Assembly: GCA_949317995.1 (NCBI GenBank)
Contig: OX439040.1
Coordinates: 53,478,089 to 53,542,088, forward strand
Direction: 5' to 3'
Origin: Acholoe squamosa
Taxonomy: Eukaryota; Annelida; Polychaeta; Phyllodocida; Polynoidae
DNA: 64,000 nucleotides
The notes below the pieces were generated by a model. The model did no database searches, had not been told where the DNA came from, and saw only the letters and a program-made list of their open reading frames with translations. This document shows, in pieces, positions 32,701-43,941 of the stretch. The first letter of the stretch is position 1. Every line of letters starts with the position of its first letter. Both the position numbers and the translations under genes were made by a program.

Positions 32701-35700
32701 ACAACTTTCAGGTCGTATGACCTAAGAATATAGGGTAGGTAGGTTGTTCATTTATTTTGATGACTAATCGGCCTCACAAAGTCAAAGACACCCCTCCAAC
32801 AAAAATGCCATAAATCTTCCCAATGGTCCTGGGAAAATTGCAATTTCAAGGGTAAACTTTTCGGACCAAAAGTGTAGGAAACCCCACAGATGTAGAAGAA
32901 ATCACAACCTTGACTCTGTTCCTCCTTCACGAGTCGTCCATGTTTCACGTTCCTTACTGCATATCCCAAGCTCTCTTCTGCATCGAATTAAAAGTAATCC
33001 CTCATAGGAAATTACTCACATTGTAAGAGGCCACCGTTCAAAATAATATATTCGTCTCCTGTCCAGGAGCCTGGTAGATTTTCTTATTGAGCATTTTTTT
33101 TTGGTCTCCAAGCACAAGATTCTAAGATTCCAGCCCCTCAAATTGGCAGATTCGTGCTATCCTGCTTATCATGTTCTTGTTTTTGTATAAAAAAAATATA
33201 ATATTTTTCCTCTCCCAGCTCATGGGTTTGAAAAAAAAAACACTCTCTGGACAGGAATATTCTAAGGGTGACTAATTTTGCCAACCAGACACATACATGT
33301 ACATGTATCAGCATCTCTGTTCCTAACAGTAACAGTGATGGGAACCGTTATGCAACCCCGGCAGATGCCAGAGAGAAAGAAGCTTCGTCACGCTACATGA
33401 TTGGTTATCTATGTACCCGTAGATCCGATTCTGTCCTTAGCAGCTTATAACCCAATTCTCACGTGTGTCTCCATGTGGCGGTGAGAAGATAACAGTAGAA
33501 CCTTTTGATTTGGGTGTGATAGTATGACACCACCAACATACATAAATACCATCTCATCCATTACAATATGACATTACTTACACCTGGACTCACCAGTCAA
33601 TACCTCACATTGATCAATACATAGGACAGCGCCTATGTCAAACAGAGTTATCTCTGTCTTATCCAACAGGTGTCATTTGTATTGAAATTGTATAGGTGTG
33701 ATCTGAAAATGAACATCGCTGCAGATTACAGTAAATTTTACCTGCTAGCTGATGACTTAAGTGACGATTACGACTCCGGGATATCGATGACTTCAGAAGA
33801 TATGGAGATTATACAAGACTGCCTTCCCGAAGTGGTATTTGAGATTACTCACTTGTTTGATACTTTTACAATGCCGTGGTGGGAGGGCATTCCTTCGTAT
33901 AAGGAGGATAAAAAGCAGTTTTGATTTTCTCCTCTAGCACTAAGAAACTAAATACTTTGACTGCTGCCATACATATGAATGACAAGTTATTACAGGTAGT
34001 ACCTAGTTATAAGTACCTTGGTGTGACACTCGATTCTCTCCTAAAATATAATATTCATTTATCAAATCAGATAAAAACTATAGCATATAAAACCTACAAA
34101 CTCTGTCTACTACGTAAATTTCTTGATGTAAAACTATCATTACAAATATACAAAACTACCATATTACCTTATATGGACTATGCGGATACCGTAATCTCCC
34201 GCGTAGAAGGCGCAGCCTGCGTAGAAGGCCCCCCCCCAACTCAGAGATTGCCTTTTCACGTAGAAGGCGCACGTACCTCTTCTGGATCGATTCCTGGAAA
34301 AACCCGCGTATAAGGCGCCCCCCCCAACTCACAGGGGGGCTGTTTCGCGTAGAAGGCGCCCCCTCCCCACCCCCCCCCCCACCCTCACTATTGTACACCT
34401 CCCGGTCTGCCGCGGTGCTGGCGCTATGAGTTCAAGCTGTCATTGGCACACGGTCGGCTTGAACCCGCCGAGCGCCCGTCGACACCTCCCGGTCTGCCGC
34501 GGTGCTGGCGCTATGAGTTTAAGCTGTCATCGGCACACAGTCGGCGTCAAACCCGCCGAGTGCCCGTCGACTCCTCCCGGTCTGCCGCGCTGCTGGCTAT
34601 ATGAGTTCAAGCTGTCATCGGCACACGGTCGGCGTCAAACCCGCCGAGCAAATCTACAGCGAACGGGCTGCCGCGCTGCTGGCTATATGAGTTCAAGCTG
34701 TCATCGGCACACGGTCGGCGTCAAACCCGCCGAGCAAATCTACAGCGACCAGGCTGCCGCGCTGCTGGCTATATGAGTTCAAGCTGTCATCGGCACACGG
34801 TCGGCGTACACCGACCGGCAATAAAAACTGATTTTTTTTAAATGCCCTATTTTTGGAATGTTTTCCCAATTGAGATGTTGGAAAAACCCGCGTATAAGGC
34901 GCACCCCCAACTCAAGGCAATTACCCTCCCGCGTATAAGACCCAGCAGCATTTTGTTTGGCATAGAAGACGCGCCTTATACGCGGGAGATTACGGTATAT
35001 GCTTTTGTACCACCTTTGATAAATACGTAGACCCCCTACAATATGCTCAAAATCGTTGTATTAAAATCTGTTTAAAGGTTCCTCATTTAACCAGTACTAG
35101 AGATATCCACAATATGACAAAATGTAATATATTGACTGATAGAAGATATATTCACCTTGTAAACTACATGTATAATAGATCAAGATGTAACGACTATAGC
35201 GATTCTCGAAATATAGGAACTAGACTCCATGATGCACCTACTGTTAAAGTTATAACCCCAAATGGAAGATCATATGCTACTAGTGTTGAATACTTTGGTG
35301 CCATTAGCTGGAATACCCTGCCCACGGGGAAAAGGAATGCACCTAGCCTGGAACAGTTTAAAACTGATTCCAGGGACTACTTGGCTTCCCTTCTTCCCTA
35401 TGGTAGGCTATAGCGCACCACCCTTTTTCATTTATTGTTGTATTGTTATACTACTGTAAACTCCCGCGTATAAGACGCGTCCTCTACGCCAAATAAATGC
35501 CTGGTGCGTCTTATAGGATCTACTGAAGTTTGGGGTGCGTCTTATACGAAGGGTAATCTTACTATAGAAATGTACTAATCTTACAAATTTCAGCCTTAAA
35601 ATGTGCGTCTTATACGTGAAAATGCATGTGCTGAGTTTGGGGTGCGTCTTATACGCGCAGCGCGTCTTCTACGCGGGAGTTTACGGTAGTATTAGTTTTG

Positions 35701-38700
35701 AAAGTACTCATTTTATAGCAATTATCTCTTGATTGGGATGCTCGCTATATTATATGCTCCCCTCAGACTCTAAAATCCCATCACTTATATTATCAATATG
35801 ACTTAATTGTTTCAAAATATCTAGTAAGTAAGGTAGAACCTGAAAATCAACCTATACACTAATGATAGTGGGGATGAGGTTCTTTTCCTTCTTTGGGCTC
35901 GATGGTAAACTTGTTATTATGCCTGTACTATGAATCTGTATTCAATCTACAAATTGTACTCATGAAACCAACTACCGTAATCTCCCGCGTAGAAGACGCA
36001 CTGCGCGTATAAGACGCACCCCAAACTCAGCACATGCATTTTCGCGTATAAGACGCACCTCTTAGGCACCAATTTTGTAAATTCAGTACATTTCTATAGT
36101 AAAATTACCCCTCGTATAAGACGCACCCCCAATTTCAGTACATCCTATAAGACGCACAAGGCATTCGTTTGGCGTAGAGGACGCGTCTTATACGCGAGGT
36201 TTTACGGTATTATATATTGATACACCCTTGAAAAATGTTAAACATGGTTAATAGAATACAATTGAAACACTATCTTCATTATCTAAACTCTGAATTACGA
36301 GCAAATAAAGTAAATTCAAACAAAAAAAAAAAAAAAAAAAAAAGTTTCATAAGAAATATTTTCCTTTAGATTATAGTCTTCATTTAGGAGCATCGAATCA
36401 GAGATTTATAACCTTTGCCTATTTCCTTTCTAATTTCCTTTTCTCTGAATCCTTCCAACTATAAACTGGGAGTATGTTTACAAACGTTATTGTTATCAAT
36501 ATTACGACTGACATTTCGCTCATGGGAAGTGATGTGATAAGTAGAGGACCAGAATTCAGCCTTTTGAGCCTAATGCATTTTCCCTGCCAAAAGCAAGAAA
36601 TAAGTGTGTGGTCGTATTTGAAAAGAAGAGATGTGAGTGTGGGTTTTTTGTCCGAGCAGGTTGAAATCCTACCCCACCCTGCAAAGGAGCAGTAAATATA
36701 TACTCATCTCTGTACGGTGTCTGTCTGCAGTTTTTTGCAGTTTGATTTTCCCATCCCCAGAGACACCTTAAAACCGATCTTCTTGCACTGAGAATATTCC
36801 CTGGACTGTGACACAGGATTTTGATAACCCCCAAAGTCAGAGATGTTAGACCTTCAGAGTTTCCATCTATTTTCAGAGGTTCAGAGGCCCCTTAAATTTA
36901 GACTTCAGTCCAGTTTTATACTTTAAGAAAGCCTTTCATTTGTGAAGTCTTTAAGGGCCCTTAAAGTTTCAGAGGTTGGACCAACACCCAACTGACATCT
37001 TCAAGCCTGCATGCACCAGTGGTCATTAACCCCTTCAGTGCCACATAGCAGCAGTAAAATTATTAACCCTACAAGGACATTGAACATAGAACATAGGACT
37101 CAATCACACATAGGCCTAAGGCCTGGACTTAACCATTTTTCAGGTTCTTATTTTCAACGGAAAGATAGATGCAAAATAACTAATCAAGGAATTGATTTTT
37201 GCATTTTCACAGTTATCATACGTGGGCCATGACAGTGAGTACATCCCGGCAGAACTAGCACAGACATACGGTACATCAACCAGGAGGTTGGACCTCAGCT
37301 ATAACTGCTTAAGGTAAAATAGAATGATCTCAATAAGATTTAGATCGATCGCATGAAAAACAGAATGATCTATAGGATCTGTGAATGATTATTTTCTGAA
37401 GACGAGATTACAACGTCACATGTTGCGGTGCATATTGTAGAGAGGAACAAAACAAAAGGACAAAGTGCAAGAACTGAAATAGAAAGTCCATAGGCACCTG
37501 ATCGGCAAGTGAGATAACCCTCGAAAATTCTCCCCACGAGTGTTCATTTGCATTTATTTCATGTTATTTTGATCTAAAACTGCTGAATTACAATAGAATT
37601 TACCAGAATGACTCCCCGTGCGCATTGTTTACATCGCCATCTTGGAGCTATGACGTCACTAAAGGGTCACGTGACCTCGGCGTGTGATATTTTCGCGGGT
37701 TATCGCACGGGGGGTGTGAGATACGGCCCTCGAGTGCTAGAGCTATGGTCTGTCAGTATCTCGGGCATATCAACATGAAATAAATACATGTCCCCGTCTG
37801 TGACCATAGCTATCAGTGACCATAGCTATCAGTCAGTCAGGTATATGTAACATAGTTATGGACATACTGTAATATCTCGCCCTGTGATGTCGCTTTCCTT
37901 TTAAGTTTGAGTCGAACCCCTGATAGTTGTTGAGCTAAAATGAGAGAATTACTTGACAAAATAAGTACATTTCAATTTGTGGTATTCAAACACATTCCTT
38001 TGTGAACCTTTCTGCCCTTGCAAAACGGTCTATCATTTTTTAAATTAGAGTAAAGTACTGATATTTATGATACTTTCCCAGAGATATACACCTCAGAGGG
38101 GTGTTTTCTTTTACTAGCCAGAGAATAATATATAAGCATTGTTCGTAAATATTCCCAAAGCAATATACAACACGCGGCATATGTAGCCCTGCAATCTTTT
38201 TCCTTCAGAGATTTAAAAGGCGTTGAGGAGTTCCCAAACCTTGAGGAGTTAATCCTGGACAGTAATCTGCTCAACGACAACACAGCTTTACCACGGCTAC
38301 CGAATCTCCACACCCTCACTCTCAACAAGAATAATATATCCTTTACTATAGAAGATGGGTAGAATACATAAACCGGTACTGCTAGTCTACCGAAAAGTCT
38401 ATCTAGCACAGGACAAACGATGTACTGGTGTATTTTGATCTTCTTTCATATCATTTCGTCTCTTTCCAATCATTTGTATAGCATACTTTTAACTTACATG
38501 TATGTCTCAAAATTGTAATTAGCCTTAACAAATCCTACATCCGAGAACTGGATCCCTTGTTGGACAAGGTGTGTACATGTATGCCGGCTCTTACCTACCT
38601 CAGCCTGTTAGGTAATGAAGCCTGCCCCAACCAACTGTCAGCATCCGATAAAGATGAAGAAGATTACCAACGATACAGGTAACTACCCTGGTTAACCATA

Positions 38701-41700
38701 AGTATTCTGACTGTACTTAGCACACCTCCAGAATTATCTTAACTAGAACTAGGGATAATTTTAGACAAATGGATAAAAACAAGGGCAAGAGCTGTCAATG
38801 TCTTTAGTGTGCTGATTGTGCCTTCTCTTCATGATACAGTAATCCGTGGATTGGCTACAATAATTAAAACACCAGTGATTAAATCGCTGTGGGTGATAGA
38901 GAGATACCCGAGTTGTGACTTTATTTTCTTATACCATATTCTCATTTCAGATACTATGTTTTATACCGGTTACCCAACTTGAAGTTCCTCGACTCATCAG
39001 CTGTGAAACTATCAGAAAAGAAGGAGGCAGCACGGCGAGGTGCCTTCCTAAAGGTTGTCCGACCAACAGGCAATGATGATGACAGGCAAACAGTAAGTGA
39101 TTATAACATGTACTGTAAACTCCCGCGTATAAGACGCGTCCTCTACGCCAAACAAATGCCTTGTGCGTCTTATAAGATCTCTTCAAGTTGGGGGTGCGTC
39201 TTATACGAGGGGTAATTTTACTATAGAAATGTACTAATCTTACAAATTTATGCATTAAAATGTGCGTCTTATACGCGAAAATGCATGTGCTGAGTTTGGG
39301 GTGCGTCCTATACGCGCAACGCGTCTTCTACGCGGGAGATTACGGTATTAGTGGTATCCATTTTCACCTCCGCAGAGATTCCAGCACCTTTTTTCTCCGA
39401 ATTTAGATATTCTTTTAGGTTATTTTCCAGAATTTTCATATCTTTCATAGATTGAGAAACTTGTTTGGCTTAGGATCCTTCGCTATCAAATCTCTACTAA
39501 ATCAAGAATCACCATAGTACCTAATATGTGTAAGGTGCCCTCGCATATATGAGGCATACCCAGAGTTCCAGGAAGCTGTGACGTCCTTAGTGTAATGCAA
39601 GGAAACCGTGATGGGGTATTATTTTGTGCTTCACCTTCCAGTATCTAGATATATCGCAAATTTATAATGACAGTGTATGTAATTCTAGACAGGATTCCCA
39701 CAATTAGTGCCAAAATATTTCTTTCTTTGTCTCTCCAGGCTGAGATCGCACAGTCACCAAGCAGGTACACACCTCTCCCTTCCAATTTCAAGGACTCTGC
39801 ACAAGGTCAGTATATCTTATAATAATTTTGATGTTCTATAGATTCCTGATATTTGTGGAAAATAGTGTTTGTCTCAGTGGGTTTTTTTCCTAGTGACTTG
39901 AATGACCCCATATCTTCATATTTTTAATGGATCATTAATTTGTATCTTAAAAAGTAACAAAAGTAGAGCGAATAAAAAGGTGTAAGAGGGTGATTTGTGA
40001 TTGGACTTTTGTATCATTGGTATTTCCATGTGTCAATCATATCAGGAACGTGACGTTTGTCCATGGACATACCTGCAAACTGAAAAAAAACTGACCTCCT
40101 AAGCCCCCCCCCCCTCTTCAAATAAGATATAAATGAGATCTCATTGGATCTGATCGAATCACAAAATTGAGGAGAATCACAAAACTGAGGAGTTTGCAGG
40201 TATGCATGGCCCTTAGTGCTCTAGGCTGCCTTCAGATGTGAAGGCCTGTAACTAAGTACACCTACCTCTAGGTCCATTTTAGTGGTCACAACTATTATAA
40301 TGTTCAAACTCATAAATTAGACCCAGTTCCTAAAGCAGTATTGGTTATTTACTTGAATATCTAGGTGATCTACAATATTAAAGTGTGTATATTCGCTAGC
40401 AGATGACCCATTTTTCAATTTCTCACCCTTGTCCATCTTTATAACATTCTATATGATCTGTGAAAGTTTTAAACTCCTGTGTGGAATATTTATGCCTTAA
40501 AACAGTAGATTCCCTTTTCCTGTATCAAACATGGTTCAAGAAAAATACTGGATAACAATCAACACCATGAACCATGTAAACAGTAGTTTTAATACGTCCG
40601 TGTCTCACAGCGCCTGGATTCAGAAGGCGCTGTGTTCGTTTCTAGCGTGACCTCGTACCTCCGTGCGTGACAAATGCCTTTATTTACTTTCCACTTTGCC
40701 CTATTAGAGACAGTGCGATGATATTTGAAACTTACGAGCCTATTTCAATGATAATAATCTAGCCCTAGACAAGAAATGATTATATAATCTTAAGATTTAA
40801 AAGAGTAACAGTTGCTTGAAGTCAGTCAAGAATGGCCTTGAGAAACTGTTGGTCGCCATCTTGCTTTTGGGTTGTTTTGATTTGAGCACCTGTAGTCTCA
40901 AACCTTTGTGTATAAAAACTGATAAATATTGGGATATGACAGAAATTTCTACTACTGGGTATCTAAAATATTTGTTCTTGTCAAAACCTATAAATACAAC
41001 TGAACAGTAGTTACAGTGAGAAATCTTTTGAAAAATAGAACAAAATGGGTGGTTTGAGGCTCAAGCCAATTCCAGCCACTTTTGGCGGATCCAAATAACG
41101 TGATATCAGTGCCATATAGCGCTAGCGGCCACTAGGCACGGAGAGCGCCAGCGGGTTTCGGTGTATAGTTTTAATTGTAAAAGTTCCCAGTAGGTGGCAG
41201 TGCTACTCTGTGCTCTCACCATGTCCATGTCTGGCAAAGGTACTCTCCATGCATGACTGGGGTATGCTATGCCTATAAAGGCTTTTGTAGAATCTGCTGG
41301 GAACTTATCATCCAGGGTTCCCACGCGTCATGGAATCAGAAGTTGCCAGGGAAAGTCATGGAATTTCTGAAAATTTCTTCTTGAGTCATGGAAAGTCATG
41401 GAAAATGGGAAAACTGAATATTTATTGCAAAAATCTATTGGAGTGGACTTTTTTCCACCTCAATTGCAGGAATTTCACCGGGAGGTCAACCCCGATAATG
41501 TCCAAATATAGTTAAAAATGTCATGGAATTTCAGTCTGGGGAATGTGTGGGAACCCTGATCATCCTCTCAGGATCATGGTGTCTTGGTGGTTTCCTGCCA
41601 GAAGGCTGCATTATGTGCTTCATGACAACTCTTAGTTCAGGTACATAGACCAGTCTCTGATGATTGCTACTAAGTCAGATCATGAGAGGACAACATGTGA

Positions 41701-41893
41701 AGCTATTTTAGACAGGTTTTAAATGATATCTTTGTTTGGCCCTTTTGCAAGTATACACACTTTAACAACAACAAAAAGAGTGGGACATTGAATGAACTGT
41801 CTTTCATTTGCAGCCACTTTTGGAAAGTGTCGATATGTGTATTATGGCAGACATTCAGAAGGCAACAGATTCATCCGCAACAACGACCTCTAG
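29733..41893 (+). CDS. LRMDA: LRMDA ortholog, leucine-rich melanocyte differentiation-associated protein
   Basis: Seven plus-strand exons join in phase: 29733-29840, 37213-37313, 38209-38335, 38539-38678, 38951-39092, 39739-39805 and 41814-41893. They give 765 nt, or 254 residues. Key segments match the family: LDLSYNCLR, then [11 protein letters not shown] and LHTLTLNKN (leucine-rich repeats, residues about 60-115), [33 protein letters not shown] (LRR cap, about 165), YTPLP, and the conserved C-terminus [19 protein letters not shown]. In vertebrates LRMDA acts in melanocyte differentiation and melanosome trafficking, and its loss causes a form of albinism (established knowledge). Its role in an invertebrate is inferred. 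Exon 1 was chosen for its AAAATGG start context, its CAG|GTAAGA donor and the phase match, and it is the least certain exon. Intron 3 (38336-38538) is AT-AC. Intron 1 (7.4 kb) is filled with a LINE and MITEs; intron 4 has no recognised insertion, and intron 5 holds a 233-bp MITE 20 bp past its donor. Confidence 0.9.
29841..33917. other. First part of LRMDA intron 1
   Basis: Holds a partial C-run inverted-repeat element (30850-31130), a SINE-like copy (31850-32040), and otherwise unrecognised sequence. A plus-strand acidic reading frame (33709-33924, [24 protein letters not shown]...), preceded by an acceptor-like TTATCCAACAG at 33659-33669, could be an exon, but nothing links it to LRMDA by phase or similarity. 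Confidence 0.4.
31850..32040 (+). mobile_element. SINE-like dispersed repeat
   Basis: Starts TTGATTGATTGATTTGTGTT and continues TTTACAGCACTTTAGTGGCA. It shares about 100 bp (31933-32030) with 26244-26342. Confidence 0.6.
34187..34997. mobile_element. Large TA-flanked MITE with internal satellite
   Basis: The element 34189-34995 has ends CCGTAATCTCCCGCGTAGAAG and inverse, and a TA on each side, as for Tc1/mariner-type insertions. Inside, 34396-34810 holds five units of about 85 bp (markers CTGCCGC at 34411, 34494, 34580, 34667 and 34752) of two types. No transposase. Confidence 0.85.
35452..35688. mobile_element. 233-bp TA-flanked MITE
   Basis: Element 35454-35686. Ends CTGTAAACTCCCGCGTATAAG and the inverse of CCGTAAACTCCCGCGTAGAAG; flanking TA at 35452-35453 and 35687-35688. 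It lies in the LINE 3' region. Confidence 0.9.
35973..36209. mobile_element. 233-bp TA-flanked MITE
   Basis: Element 35975-36207. Ends CCGTAATCTCCCGCGTAGAAG and the inverse of CCGTAAAACCTCGCGTATAAG; flanking TA on both sides. Orientation is opposite to the copy at 35454. Confidence 0.9.
36345..37212. other. Rest of LRMDA intron 1
   Basis: 36835-36990 has repeated CAGAGGTT/TTAAAG-type motifs. Near 37028 TTAACCCCTTCAGTGCCA resembles one end of a TTAA-type element, but no partner end is clear. No exon is recognised. Confidence 0.35.
37635..37675. promoter_or_regulatory. YY1-, CRE- and E-box cluster in LRMDA intron 2
   Basis: Within 41 bp lie CGCCATCTT (37635-37643, YY1-type, read AAGATGGCG on the minus strand), the perfect CRE TGACGTCA (37651-37658) and the perfect E-box GTCACGTGAC (37666-37675). 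It may be an enhancer or a minus-strand promoter. Confidence 0.5.
38336..38538 (+). other. U12-type AT-AC intron of LRMDA
   Basis: The intron begins ATATCCTTT, the exact U12-type AT-AC 5' splice site. It ends AC, with the U12 branch motif CCTTAAC at 38523-38529, placing the branch A about 10 bases before the 3' end. Exons on both sides join in phase 0 and match the family. No GT-AG alternative keeps the conserved protein. Confidence 0.9.
39111..39347. mobile_element. 233-bp TA-flanked MITE in LRMDA intron 5
   Basis: Element 39113-39345. Ends CTGTAAACTCCCGCGTATAAG and the inverse of CCGTAATCTCCCGCGTAGAAG, with TA on both sides. It starts 20 bases after the exon 5 donor. Confidence 0.9.
40065..40208. 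mobile_element. Short element with GGCATACCTGCAAACT-type ends
   Basis: Left end ACATACCTGCAAACTGA and right end the inverse (GAGTTTGCAGGTATGC), 140 bp apart, in LRMDA intron 6. A partial copy is at 47955-48045 and an arms-only copy at 49220-49252. Confidence 0.65.
40606..40634. repeat. Perfect 10-bp stem-loop
   Basis: CACAGCGCCT and AGGCGCTGTG flank a 9-base loop in LRMDA intron 6. It could be a DNA foldback or an RNA hairpin; there is no further evidence of function. Confidence 0.6.
41313..41558. mobile_element. hAT-like MITE in LRMDA intron 6
   Basis: Ends CAGGGTTCCCACGCG and the inverse (TGTGGGAACCCTG), 246 bp. CAGGGTTCCC ends are typical of hAT-type elements (family knowledge). The flanks share ATCATC, but a clean 8-bp duplication is not visible. 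The interior repeats the phrase GTCATGGAA. Confidence 0.7.
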
Positions 41894-43707
41894 CGTGATG
41901 CCTGCTAGAACACATCGCTAAATACAGATTCGTAGGTCTTACACTAGCCTATATACAGAGACTGAATGAGACTTAACGTTATTTGGTCTACTCTGTGACA
42001 CTGTACTGCTCCACTGTGGGAGACACACACTACTTTTTCCTGTGGAAACCACTTCTCAAAAGACTTGTATTGCAAGAGGCGTCTTCTTTTGGGAATGGTA
42101 ATAGAGACTTTAGAGGTTATGAACTTTCCCGTGCTCAGTGCTTTCCCTTTGGATAAGTTGACTCAAGTTTACAGTTGACATTCCTAAAACTTTAGGGATA
42201 GCATGGTATCTTCAATTGCCCGAGGTGCTTCAAGAGTACACCAGCATTAAGCGCTGCAACGATGTGTATGTGAATTATGACTATCAAATGGCAGAGTGCT
42301 GCCTGTAAAGTGCGATATTCCTCATGTCTATGACGGAAAGCATTATAAATACATGGTACTGTAATGTAGGTTATACCCCCGGTACCTACCAACAGTGCCA
42401 ATTCCTAGTGATGTGGCCTATTCTGATTGCTTTACCCCAACTGATGAATCCTGATTCATTGTTGAGATTAAGTGACTTCTGAATGCGTTATAAAATTGAT
42501 AAAGTCATATGGGGCACTTGCTGTACTTTTATGTTAGCTGTCATATCTGCCCTGCATGGTCTCAATGTATGTTCCTAAACACCTGAACCGCTTCATTGAA
42601 ATATATAAATGCATAGCAATTTGTTTTTATATAATTAGTTACATGTGTACTGGCTACCTATGCACGAGATTGTTTCTACCTAACGTGCTTGTTCCTCTCG
42701 CAACTGGTGACATGTCGTTTTGTTATAAATATGCCTTGCATCTGTAAAGGGACGACCATTTTAACAGTTGGTAGAGAGTTGTGGAAAGAACTCTATTCTC
42801 CAAATTTAGCAATTTCTCTCCCTTATCCATGGGTTATTAGAAATACTCGGCTCAAAGCCTGTATGCATTCCTCTATTGTTATAATGTTACCGAAGTATCT
42901 AGCAGAGATGTAAATAATGCGATGAATTAATTCTTTTATGGCCATTACCAATCTAATATTCTTTAGATCACCCTAACTTTCTATATAATCATGTGCAAGT
43001 GTATATAAGATTCTGATCATATACCGGTACTTAGCATAAGATGCTCCAATATCAGCAGTTTCTTTTAGTGCTTTAGAGCTGAAGTTTGAAAACATGTTGA
43101 GATGATAATAATCCTTCATCACACTGGGAAATAAGACATCTTGCAGAAAACCTATTGATATAGGATACTCCTTAATCAAATGTTTGTACTTGTCCAGATT
43201 TACTGCCAGTATTTTGTATTAGAAGTTGTCTGGAGACTGGTAAAATGATACAATGTCTTCAAATATGGAGAAAAGGTCCAGTTTATGGATGACAGTGCAG
43301 CAACCGTAGACATAGTTGAATCTCATTTTGACTATCACATATATTTGGTTTAGTTGGTTTTTTTTCTGTTTGCCTTGTGAATTTATTTTCTTTAAAGTAA
43401 AGCTGCATGTTGGGTGATTTGGTGATTGGATTAATGAATCGTCTTTAAAATGAATCAGAATACTCACGGTACTATACTATTTTAGCATATATTTCAAGGA
43501 ATGAAATTAGGGTTAAGAATTGCTTAAGTTACAAGGGCGATTTAAAGCTGGTATAAAAGCTGATATACCGGTAGTCTTGTCTGATATATATTTCAGAAAA
43601 TAATGTACCCCTTCTCCAGTCATAGGGTGCCACTTATTCTGGTAGCATATGGTTCATTATGTGCATATAATTGGACAAAGGATGGGAAGGGAAACCACTT
43701 AGCTAAT
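41894..43707 (+). other. Presumed LRMDA 3' UTR and downstream DNA
   Basis: No further exon follows the stop at 41891-41893. I find no AATAAA close to the stop; the first convincing one is far off (about 44599). No other gene is seen. Confidence 0.35.
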
Positions 43708-43941
43708 TACCGTAAAACCTGCATATAAGCTGCACCTGCGTATAAGCAACACCCCAACTCAAGACAAAGCTATAAGCTCCACCTGATGCTTGAAAATTTT
43801 AATATTAGTACTGTTCTCTAGTATTAAAACCCCTCATAGAAGCTGCACCCTAACTTCATGATAAACCCATAAGTTGCACCAGAGGTCTGAAATGGTCTAT
43901 AAGCCGCATAATCCGTGGCTTATACATGGGGTTTTACGGTA
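43708..43941. mobile_element. Diverged TA-flanked MITE
   Basis: Element 43710-43939. Ends CCGTAAAACCTGCATATAAGC and the inverse of CCGTAAAACCCCATGTATAAG, with TA on both sides. An older member of the same family as the 233-bp copies. Confidence 0.8.

Larger units (their letters stand above)
33918..36344 (+). mobile_element. 5'-truncated LINE, interrupted by three MITEs
   Basis: A plus-strand fragment of a LINE ORF2 protein lies at 33921-34186, with the post-catalytic RT signature [12 protein letters not shown] and LPYMDYAD. It continues after an inserted MITE at 34998-35413 ([24 protein letters not shown]). AATAAA (36304-36309) and an A run (36322-36344) mark the 3' end. MITEs at 34189-34995, 35454-35686 and 35975-36207 are embedded in it. 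The endonuclease and the RT active site are absent. It lies in LRMDA intron 1, in the same orientation as the gene. Confidence 0.7.

Noticed and set aside
38336-38376. GT donor after GAAGATGG for LRMDA exon 3
   Set aside because: It would insert unconserved residues, and no matching acceptor joins in phase; the AT-AC sites fit exactly.
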